DNA of 8,797 bases from Candidatus Auribacterota bacterium. GTDB lineage: Bacteria > Auribacterota > Tritonobacteria > UBA1439. The notes below the pieces were generated by a model, which saw only the letters and a program-made list of their open reading frames with translations, made no database searches and had not been told where the DNA came from. Within the stretch, counting starts at the first letter, position 1. The number at the start of each line of letters is the position of its first letter. The translations under genes were made by a program, and so were the position numbers. Below, in pieces: positions 1 through 4,912 of the stretch. Location of the stretch: contig JAPLCY010000064.1 of NCBI GenBank assembly GCA_026391995.1, forward strand, positions 1 to 8,797, read 5' to 3'.

Positions 1-11
1 TGGACTAGGTT

Positions 12-797
12 ATGCTGCCTATCCGAGACCTCAATCCCACCGTCACCCGCCCTGTCGTGACCATACTGCTCATCGCCGCATGTGTCGTGATATTTTTTTA
101 CCAGGCTGCGATCGGCCTGCGCGGGGGTGACTACGCCGCGCAGGCGTTTGTCTACAGGCACGGCCTCGTTCCCTACGAGTTCTCGCACCGCGTCCGGCTC
201 AGCCTTTCACCTGCGGACTCGCTCGCCGGCGGGCATCGCCTCCCGTTGCGGCCGGACCGCAATCTCCCGCTGGTGGAGACGCCCGTAAGGGGGTTCCGGG
301 GCGCCCTCTCCCTGATGATCCCGCCGCTTCTCGTGTCGATCTTCCTCCACGGGAGCCTGCTGCACGTCGGCTTCAACATGCTATTCCTGTGGATCTTCGG
401 CAATAACGTCGAAGACGCGATGGGCCACCTGCGTTTTCTCCTGTTCTATCTGATCTGCGGTATTGCCGCCGGCCTCGTCCATCTGCTCACCAACCTCAAC
501 TCACAACTCCCCACGGTGGGTGCGAGCGGCGCGATCGCGGGGGTGATGGGCGCGTACATCGTTCTCTATCCGCGCGCGCGGATACTTACGCTTGTCACGC
601 TCGGTTTTCATATTTCGTTTACCGAAATCCCGGCGTGTGTGTTCCTCGGAATCTGGTTTCTTATGCAGCTCCTGATGGCGGGCGGCGGGGGCGGGGTTGC
701 CTGGTTCGCCCATATCGGGGGCTTCCTGGCGGGGCTCTTCCTGGTGAGGATGTGTGTGAGATACAGCCCCAGGAGCAGGGGGTTGAGAGAGTGGTGA
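12..797 (+). CDS. Rhomboid family intramembrane serine protease
   Basis: This is a polytopic inner-membrane protease that cleaves substrate transmembrane helices within the bilayer. The 261-residue protein starts MLPIRDLNPT, the usual opening of bacterial rhomboids of this subgroup, followed by a first membrane helix (about 14-33). The catalytic core is complete: the HxxFN-type motif at residues 118-122 (His118, Asn122, oxyanion side), FLWIFGNNVEDAMG at 125-138, the GASG motif with nucleophile Ser172, and the AHIGG motif with the catalytic-dyad His234. A polar, Arg-rich stretch at about 56-95 makes the first loop longer than in compact rhomboids. The start is supported by the family N-terminus; only 11 bases lie upstream, so the promoter and binding site cannot be judged. 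It converges on the - strand Ppx/GppA gene with a 15-base gap and no clear terminator hairpin. The substrate is unknown; TatA, encoded 1 kb away, is one speculative candidate. Confidence 0.93.
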   Translation: MLPIRDLNPTVTRPVVTILLIAACVVIFFYQAAIGLRGGDYAAQAFVYRHGLVPYEFSHRVRLSLSPADSLAGGHRLPLRPDRNLPLVETPVRGFRGALSLMIPPLLVSIFLHGSLLHVGFNMLFLWIFGNNVEDAMGHLRFLLFYLICGIAAGLVHLLTNLNSQLPTVGASGAIAGVMGAYIVLYPRARILTLVTLGFHISFTEIPACVFLGIWFLMQLLMAGGGGGVAWFAHIGGFLAGLFLVRMCVRYSPRSRGLREW

Positions 798-812
798 GCG
801 GCTGCGGCCGGC

Positions 813-1733
813 TCAGGGTGAACCGGCCATCTCCAGCAACGCGCCGTGCAGAACTCCCTCGTCGCTTACCGTGAGCTTGCCGGCCGATAAAAAATCCATT
901 ATCAGATCAAGTATCAGGAGCCCCGCAACGATCACGTCCGCCCGTTCCGGCTCGAGACCGGGGACCAGTTTCCTCTGCGAGAGCGGCATGGCGGCAAGGC
1001 GGGCGGCGAGGCTGGAGACGGTGAGTCTGGCGAGCGTGGAGCCGTGGACGCGGGCGGGGTCGTAGGGGATCATGCCCAGGGCGATGGCGGCAGCGGTGGT
1101 GACGGTGCCGCCCGCGCCGATGAGCGCCGCGCCGCGACCCGCAAAGCCCGCGATATCCCGCGCGAGCATGCCGCTGATATGTTTTTTTAGCTCGTCGAGC
1201 TCGCCCGTGTCCGGCGGGTCGGCGTGACAAAATTGCTCGGTCAGCCTGACACAACCAATGGGGACACTTTTTGCAACTAGTTTTCCGGGAGACTGTTGTA
1301 ATGATATTTCAGCGCTGCCCCCGCCGATATCAATAACCACTGCATCTGCACCGTGGGGGACAAGTCCGCGGGTAGCCCCGCGGTAAGCCAGGATCGCCTC
1401 CTCCTCGCCGCTCAGGATCCTGACGGCATGACCGGTACGCGCCCGGACGGAGGCGGTGAACACACCGCCGTTTTCCGCCTCCCTAATCGCCGCGGTGCCG
1501 AAGAGGATGCAGCGTTCGGCATTGTGCCTTCGCGCGGTTTCCAGGAATTCGGCGACCGCCGCGAGCGTTCTCTCCGCCGCTTCCGGACTGATCATGCGGC
1601 GCCGGCCGATGCCCTGGCCGAGCCGTGTGATCCGAAGCGCAGTCGCGAGCGGTGTGAGCCGGCAGCACGAGGCGATCTCCGCGACGAGGAGGCGGACCGA
1701 GTTGGTGCCTATATCAATCGCGCATGCACGCAT
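813..1733 (-). CDS. Ppx/GppA family exopolyphosphatase / pppGpp phosphohydrolase
   Basis: This is a cytoplasmic ASKHA-fold phosphatase that removes terminal phosphate from polyphosphate and/or converts pppGpp to ppGpp, linking phosphate stores and the stringent response. At 306 residues it is the short two-domain form, without the C-terminal HD-type domain of the ~500-residue enterobacterial enzymes. Family motifs are in order: phosphate-1 AIDIGTNSVRLL (5-16), FGTAAIREAENG (78-89), the SGEEEA motif holding the catalytic Glu (108-113), phosphate-2 VVIDIGGGSAEISL (132-145), then GAGGTVTTAAA and the closing SDEGVLHGALLE. The ATG at 1733 is chosen because the conserved domain begins at once and a GAGGG sits about seven bases upstream. 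An in-frame ATG at 1772 would add 13 residues that lie across the predicted leader. Polyphosphate and pppGpp activity cannot be separated from sequence, so no symbol is given. It is transcribed divergently from tatA. Confidence 0.93.
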   Translation of the reverse strand: MRACAIDIGTNSVRLLVAEIASCCRLTPLATALRITRLGQGIGRRRMISPEAAERTLAAVAEFLETARRHNAERCILFGTAAIREAENGGVFTASVRARTGHAVRILSGEEEAILAYRGATRGLVPHGADAVVIDIGGGSAEISLQQSPGKLVAKSVPIGCVRLTEQFCHADPPDTGELDELKKHISGMLARDIAGFAGRGAALIGAGGTVTTAAAIALGMIPYDPARVHGSTLARLTVSSLAARLAAMPLSQRKLVPGLEPERADVIVAGLLILDLIMDFLSAGKLTVSDEGVLHGALLEMAGSP

Positions 1734-1777
1734 GGAGGCCCTCAGTCTACCGCGGTCATCTGCCGGGGGCAACTTCT

Positions 1778-1806
1778 TTTATACGGCGCGGGGGAGGCTG
1801 TGTTAT
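1778..1806 (-). promoter_or_regulatory. Predicted sigma-70-like promoter of the Ppx/GppA gene
   Basis: Read on the - strand, ATAACA (1806-1801, 4 of 6 to TTGACA) and TATAAA (1783-1778, 5 of 6 to TATAAT) are separated by exactly 17 bases. The expected start would leave a leader of about 35-40 bases before the ATG at 1733. The call rests on motif spacing alone, and the organism's sigma-factor preference is unknown. Confidence 0.38.
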
Positions 1807-1809
1807 CAT
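1801..1809 (+). promoter_or_regulatory. Predicted extended -10 element for tatA-tatC
   Basis: TGTTATCAT reads as an extended -10 (TGn followed by TATCAT, 5 of 6 to TATAAT) about 40 bases before the tatA start. No good -35 hexamer lies 16-18 bases upstream, which is tolerable for extended -10 promoters. It overlaps the predicted -35 of the divergent Ppx/GppA promoter, so the two could not easily be occupied at once. This is a motif-only prediction. Confidence 0.3.
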
Positions 1810-1833
1810 AGGTGTGACCTGGATATCTGGCGA

Positions 1834-1840
1834 AAGGGGG
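1834..1840 (+). promoter_or_regulatory. Ribosome binding site deciding the tatA start
   Basis: AAAGGGGG at 1833-1840 ends eight bases before the ATG at 1849. It favours this start over an ATG at 1842, which is in another frame and directly abuts the purine run. Confidence 0.6.
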
Positions 1841-1848
1841 TATGACTG

Positions 1849-2076
1849 ATGAGTCTCACGCCGCTTGCGTTGTGGACGCCGGGCTTGCCCGAGCTCATCG
1901 TTATCCTGTTTATCATCCTGCTCCTCTTTGGGGCGAAGCGCCTGCCCGAGACGATGCGCAGCATCGGCAAGGGGGTCAAGGAGTTCAAGAAGGGGATGAA
2001 CGAGGAGGAGGGGGAGGAGAAGAAAGAAACCCCGCCGCATGAGCGCACACCATCCGGCCCCGACAGCGCCGCCTGA
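1849..2076 (+). CDS. tatA: Twin-arginine translocase subunit TatA/TatE family
   Basis: This is the small pore-forming or membrane-weakening subunit of the Tat system, which moves folded proteins across the cytoplasmic membrane. The 75-residue protein has the standard plan: a short outside N-terminus, Pro14-Glu15 at the head of a single membrane helix (15-27), the hinge FGAKRLPE (27-34) with the invariant Phe27-Gly28, an amphipathic helix (about 33-49), and a highly charged Glu/Lys-rich tail. It has about seven more residues before the helix than the shortest TatA proteins. Its last 38 bases overlap tatC. TatB is built alike, but the FG-A-K-x-LPE hinge and short length favour TatA. No separate TatB is seen, so this may serve both roles, as in minimal TatA-TatC systems (inference). 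Confidence 0.94.
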   Translation: MSLTPLALWTPGLPELIVILFIILLLFGAKRLPETMRSIGKGVKEFKKGMNEEEGEEKKETPPHERTPSGPDSAA

Positions 2077-2854
2077 AGGCGGGGCCGAAGGGAAGCCGTT
2101 TCTCGATCACCTCGAAGAGCTCAGGCGGACGCTCATCAAGATCCTCCTGGTCTTCGCCGCCGTATTCTGCGCATGTCTGCCGCTCACCATGAAGGGATTT
2201 ACCCTCCAGTTTCTCACCTATCCGCTCCGTGTCGCCGTGGGGCCTGAGGGGGGAAGCATCGCCCGCGGCGCGATGCCCACGCTGTCACCGTCAGGGGGAT
2301 TTGCCGTGGCCATGAAGCTCTCCACGGAAGCCGCGATCCTCTTTTCTCTCCCCCTCATCCTCTTCGTCGCCGGCGGGTACGTGCTTCCCGCCCTCACCGC
2401 GAGAGAACGGCGCTACTTCGTCCCGGCGCTGGCGGCCGGCGCGCTGCTCTTCTACGCCGGCATCGCCTTCTGCTACTTCACCACGCTCCCCTGGGCGCTC
2501 GGGTTCTTCTGGCGGTTCAACAGGGCGCTCGGCCTTGAAAATCTATGGACGGTGAATGAGTATGTCGCGTTCGCGAGCCGCCTGCTGATCGCCTTCGGGC
2601 TCGTCTTCGAGCTGCCGGTGGTGGTGCTCTTCCTGGTGAGGATGGGGGTCCTCAGCTATCGGCTCTTGAGCCGGGGACGGCGATATGCTATAGTTTCCAT
2701 CTTCATTCTGGCGGCGGTCATGACGCCGGGTCCCGACGTGGTTTCGCAGGTGCTCATGGCGTTGCCACTCCTGGCACTCTATGAATTATGCGTGTGGGGA
2801 GCGAGAATGATGGAACTAAAGGATCGTACTTCGTACTTCGAACATCGTACTTAG
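2039..2854 (+). CDS. tatC: Sec-independent protein translocase TatC
   Basis: TatC is the six-helix receptor that binds twin-arginine signal peptides and organises the translocase. The 271-residue protein shows FLDHLEELRRTL at 21-32 (cytoplasmic N-terminal signature), SLPLILFVAGGYVLPALTAR(E)R at about 103-124, VFELPVVV at 189-196 with the conserved membrane Glu191, and TPGPDVVSQ at 229-237 before the last helix. The ATG at 2039 is the only usable start: the frame has a stop at 1997-1999 and no other start codon between. No Shine-Dalgarno lies at normal distance; the purine-rich tatA end (GGAGG at 2013-2017) is about 21 bases away. Translational coupling to tatA through the 38-base overlap is therefore likely (inference). 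The final residues, DRTSYFEHRT, and the stop codon are encoded by a heptanucleotide repeat array and are not part of the conserved family sequence. Confidence 0.95.
   Translation: MSAHHPAPTAPPEGGAEGKPFLDHLEELRRTLIKILLVFAAVFCACLPLTMKGFTLQFLTYPLRVAVGPEGGSIARGAMPTLSPSGGFAVAMKLSTEAAILFSLPLILFVAGGYVLPALTARERRYFVPALAAGALLFYAGIAFCYFTTLPWALGFFWRFNRALGLENLWTVNEYVAFASRLLIAFGLVFELPVVVLFLVRMGVLSYRLLSRGRRYAIVSIFILAAVMTPGPDVVSQVLMALPLLALYELCVWGARMMELKDRTSYFEHRT
2824..2851 (+). repeat. Heptanucleotide array A (unit TCGTACT), in the tatC 3' end
   Basis: Four units follow each other at exact seven-base steps: TCGTACT at 2824 and 2831, TCGAACA at 2838, TCGTACT at 2845. The array lies inside the tatC frame and encodes its last residues; the TAG stop begins with the final repeat-like base. 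Array A' downstream is its imperfect inverted counterpart. Confidence 0.75.
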
Positions 2855-2866
2855 TGAAACCTAGTT

Positions 2867-2908
2867 TATAAGATAGGCGATGCGCAAAGTTCGATATGCG
2901 ATGTACGA
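2867..2908 (-). repeat. Heptanucleotide array A', inverted relative to array A
   Basis: Read on the - strand from 2908, successive seven-base units are TCGTACA, TCGCATA, TCGAACT, TTGCGCA, TCGCCTA and TCTTATA, with the last ones degraded. The first four match the four units of array A at 19 of 28 positions. A and A' could thus form a leaky hairpin with a loop of about 29 bases between tatC and the tRNA. Whether this acts as a terminator or processing site is not evident; there is no terminal T run. Confidence 0.6.
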
Positions 2909-2914
2909 ATTATT

Positions 2915-2987
2915 GGGGCAGTAGCTCAGCTGGGAGAGCATCACGTTCGCAACGTGGGGGTCGCGGTTTCGAATCCCGCCTGCTCCA
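2915..2987 (+). tRNA. tRNA-Ala (anticodon CGC)
   Basis: The 73-base cloverleaf can be folded by eye. The acceptor stem is GGGGCAG with CTGCTCC and carries the G3-U70 wobble pair that defines alanine tRNAs. The D stem is GCTC/GAGC (2924-2927, 2936-2939). The anticodon stem is TCACG/CGTGG with loop TTCGCAA and anticodon CGC at 2948-2950, which reads the GCG codons abundant here. The variable region has five bases, and the T loop is TTCGAAT (2968-2974). The T stem has a T-C mismatch at the pair next to the loop (2967/2975), where G-C is nearly always found. The discriminator is A2987, and CCA is not encoded (CAA follows), so it must be added by the nucleotidyltransferase. The gene could be transcribed with the operon that follows. 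Confidence 0.93.
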
Positions 2988-2996
2988 CAATAACTA

Positions 2997-3031
2997 CAGT
3001 GTAAAGTGTACGGTGTAAAGTGTAAGGTGCA
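2997..3031 (+). repeat. Heptanucleotide array B (consensus ARGTGTA)
   Basis: Five units in exact seven-base register: CAGTGTA (2997), AAGTGTA (3004), CGGTGTA (3011), AAGTGTA (3018), AGGTGCA (3025). The unit differs from arrays A and A'. The array fills most of the 60 bases between the tRNA and the next gene and ends at that gene's ribosome binding site. Confidence 0.72.
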
Positions 3032-3040
3032 AGGGGGGGA
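3031..3040 (+). promoter_or_regulatory. Ribosome binding site of the UbiA-family gene
   Basis: The purine run AAGGGGGGGA ends seven bases before the ATG at 3048. It decides this start over a GTG at 3006 that lies inside repeat array B. Confidence 0.6.
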
Positions 3041-3047
3041 AGCCTCA

Positions 3048-3917
3048 ATGCTGCTCCTCATACTCGAGGCGATGCGTCCGCGGCAATGGATCAAAAACGT
3101 GGTCGTGTTCGCCGGACTGCTCTTTTCCAGGCATTTCACCCTCTCCCACGACATTCTGATCGTCTGCGGCGCATTCGTTGTCTTCTGCGCCCTCTCCGGG
3201 ACCGTCTATCTCCTCAATGACGTCGCCGATGCGGCGGAGGACAGGCGGCACGAACTCAAACGCCTTCGCCCGATCGCCTCGGGAAGGCTGAGCCTGGGCG
3301 CGGCGGTCGCGGCGGCGACGGTGATCGGCGTCCTTTCGCTCGTGTCCGCATTTGTGATCGGTACCGGGTTTGGCATCGTCTCGATGGCGTACCTCCTCCT
3401 GCTCCTTGCCTACTCGTTTCTCCTCAAGCACGTGGTCATCGTGGATGTCCTTGTGATCGCCATAGGCTTCGTCCTCCGGGCGGTCGCGGGCGGGGTGGCG
3501 ATCGGCATCGCGGTATCGCCCTGGCTGCTCATCTGCACGATCCTGCTCGCCCTCTTCCTCGCGTTGAGCAAGCGCCGGCACGAGCTCGTCCTCCTCGAGG
3601 GGGCGGCGCCCCATCACCGGCCGATCCTCGAGGAGTATTCCACGTATTTGCTCGACCAGATGATCGCGGTGGTCACCTCCTCGACGCTCATGGCCTACGT
3701 GCTCTACAGCCTCTCGCCGCGGACCGTTCACGAGGTAAGCCAATGGATGTTCCTGACGGTGCCGTTCGTGCTCTACGGCATCTTCCGCTACCTGTGGCTC
3801 GTACATCACAAGGAGGAGGGGGGGAGCCCGGAGCTCACGCTCCTCTCGGACAGACCGCTGATGATCGACGTGATCCTCTGGGCGGCGTGCGTGGGAGTGA
3901 TACTCTGGTTGAAATAG
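3048..3917 (+). CDS. UbiA-family polyprenyl-phosphate phosphoribosyltransferase (DPPR synthase-like)
   Basis: Members of this UbiA branch (prototype: mycobacterial decaprenyl-phosphate phosphoribosyltransferase, Rv3806c) transfer 5-phosphoribose from PRPP to a polyprenyl phosphate at the inner face of the membrane. The 289-residue, multi-helix protein begins with RPRQWIKNVVVFAGLLFS (10-27), the branch signature. It carries the NDxxDxxxD metal/diphosphate motif as Asn57, Asp58, Asp61 and Asp65, followed by RRHELKRLRPIASG (66-79). A second charged motif, SKRRHEL (174-180), precedes RPILEEYSTYLLDQMIAVVTSS (191-212 region), also typical of this branch. Menaquinone, ubiquinone and heme UbiA enzymes lack this combination. 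The product would be polyprenyl-phosphoryl-5-phosphoribose, a precursor of lipid-linked pentoses. It heads the operon, 36 bases before the UDP-glucuronate decarboxylase gene. The acceptor lipid and final sugar are unknown. Confidence 0.85.
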   Translation: MLLLILEAMRPRQWIKNVVVFAGLLFSRHFTLSHDILIVCGAFVVFCALSGTVYLLNDVADAAEDRRHELKRLRPIASGRLSLGAAVAAATVIGVLSLVSAFVIGTGFGIVSMAYLLLLLAYSFLLKHVVIVDVLVIAIGFVLRAVAGGVAIGIAVSPWLLICTILLALFLALSKRRHELVLLEGAAPHHRPILEEYSTYLLDQMIAVVTSSTLMAYVLYSLSPRTVHEVSQWMFLTVPFVLYGIFRYLWLVHHKEEGGSPELTLLSDRPLMIDVILWAACVGVILWLK

Positions 3918-3953
3918 GGACATGGGTGACCGACGGGCTGTGGGGGTGATACG

Positions 3954-4892
3954 ATGAAAAAGACATGCGTGGTGACCGGCGGGGCGGGGTTCCTCGGTTC
4001 GCATCTCTGCGACCGGCTTCTCAAGGAGGGCTTCATGGTTATCTGTATCGACAACCTCCTCACCGGCAGCACCAGGAATATCGAACACCTGGCGGGGAAT
4101 GAGAATTTCACCTTCATCAAGCAGAATGTCGTCGACTACCTCTATATCTCCGGGGAGGTGCGCTATATCTTTCACTTCGCTTCACCCGCGAGCCCCATCG
4201 ACTACCTTGAGTTTCCCATCCCGACCCTCAAGGTGGGGGCGCTGGGCACGCACAAGACCCTCGGCCTCGCCAAGTCAAAGGGGGCGACATTTCTCCTTGC
4301 CTCGACCTCGGAGGTGTACGGCGACCCCTTGGTGCACCCCCAGCCGGAGAGTTACTGGGGGAACGTGAACCCGATCGGGCCGCGCGGCGTCTACGACGCG
4401 GCGAAGCGCTTCGCCGAGGCGATGACCATGGCCTACCACCGCTGCCACAATCTCGACACCAAGATCGCCAGGATCTTCAACACCTACGGACCGCGCATGC
4501 GGGCCCGCGACGGCCGCGTGGTGCCCGCGTTTATCTCCCAGGCCCTCAAGGGCGAGCCGCTCACCGTCTTCGGCGACGGGGCCCAGACGCGGAGCTTCTG
4601 CTACGTCTCGGATCTGATCGACGGAATATTCAGGCTGGCGATGTCGAAAATCAATGACCCGGTCAATATCGGGAACCCGCGGGAAATGACGGTGATAGAT
4701 TTTGCACGCGAGATCGTGAGGCTCATCGGCAGTAGAAGCCGGATCGTGCACAAGCCGCTCCCCGTGGACGATCCCAAGGTGCGCCAGCCGGACATCACCA
4801 TCGCGAAGCGGGAACTGGGATGGGAGCCCCGTGTGCAGCTTGAAGAGGGGCTGCGGCATACCATCGATTATTTCAAAACGCATCTTTCCTGA
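3954..4892 (+). CDS. UDP-glucuronate decarboxylase (UDP-xylose synthase), extended SDR
   Basis: This NAD-dependent short-chain dehydrogenase family enzyme oxidises and decarboxylates UDP-glucuronate to UDP-xylose in the cytoplasm. The 312-residue protein shows the Rossmann motif GGAGFLG (9-15) with Asp33 at the end of the second strand. The UXS-type segment [12 protein letters not shown] lies at 74-85, STSEVYGDP at 117-125, [22 protein letters not shown] at 131-152 with the catalytic YxxxK as Tyr147 and Lys151, and GDGAQTRSF at 207-215. The SPASPxxY and YWGxVNPxGxRxxYDxxKR signatures separate UXS from dTDP-glucose dehydratase and epimerases. The length is typical of the soluble bacterial form. 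The ATG at 3954 has a GGGGGTGAT stretch just upstream. It sits between the DPPR-synthase-like gene and a glycosyltransferase, as expected for a nucleotide-sugar supplier. Confidence 0.92.
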   Translation: MKKTCVVTGGAGFLGSHLCDRLLKEGFMVICIDNLLTGSTRNIEHLAGNENFTFIKQNVVDYLYISGEVRYIFHFASPASPIDYLEFPIPTLKVGALGTHKTLGLAKSKGATFLLASTSEVYGDPLVHPQPESYWGNVNPIGPRGVYDAAKRFAEAMTMAYHRCHNLDTKIARIFNTYGPRMRARDGRVVPAFISQALKGEPLTVFGDGAQTRSFCYVSDLIDGIFRLAMSKINDPVNIGNPREMTVIDFAREIVRLIGSRSRIVHKPLPVDDPKVRQPDITIAKRELGWEPRVQLEEGLRHTIDYFKTHLS

Positions 4893-4900
4893 TGCATACC

Positions 4901-4907
4901 GAAGGAA
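4901..4907 (+). promoter_or_regulatory. Ribosome binding site deciding the glycosyltransferase start
   Basis: GAAGGAA ends five bases before the ATG at 4913. It favours 4913 over the in-frame ATG at 4892, which overlaps the preceding stop codon (TGATG) but has no visible binding site and would put seven unconserved residues in front of the domain. Confidence 0.6.
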
Positions 4908-4912
4908 CGCGC

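Larger units (their letters stand above)
2855..3047. other. tRNA-containing intergenic region with heptad arrays
   Basis: These 193 bases between tatC and the UbiA-family gene hold array A', tRNA-Ala and array B. No convincing rho-independent terminator or strong promoter was found: TATAAG at 2867-2872 resembles a -10 box but has no matching -35. Base composition is visibly more AT-rich than in the flanking genes. Confidence 0.6.

Noticed and set aside
798..812. Possible bidirectional terminator between the convergent rhomboid and Ppx/GppA genes
   Set aside because: The 15 bases hold only a short GC-rich partial palindrome, without a stable stem or a T run on either strand.
1842..2042. A frame starting at the ATG at 1842, overlapping tatA
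   Set aside because: It gives an anonymous peptide with no features, while the frame from 1849 is an unmistakable TatA.
4..2865. The 8-mer ACTAGGTT at 4-11 recurring inverted at 2858-2865
   Set aside because: A single 8-base match on either strand is expected fairly often by chance in a window of this size, and the flanks do not match.
3006..3047. A GTG start for the UbiA-family gene inside repeat array B
   Set aside because: The added residues are translated repeat DNA, and the ATG at 3048 has a strong purine-rich site and matches the family N-terminus.
2861..3154. A 97-codon reading frame on the - strand containing AGGIRNRDPHVANV
   Set aside because: It is the translation of the antisense strand of tRNA-Ala and the heptad repeats. 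Such peptides recur as false annotations wherever a tRNA is read as protein.
3045..4175. A 376-codon - strand frame opposite the UbiA-family and UDP-xylose synthase genes
   Set aside because: Its composition (runs of His, Asp, Glu, Arg, no domain) is the usual mirror of GC-rich genes with strong third-position bias; both genes below it have clear family motifs.
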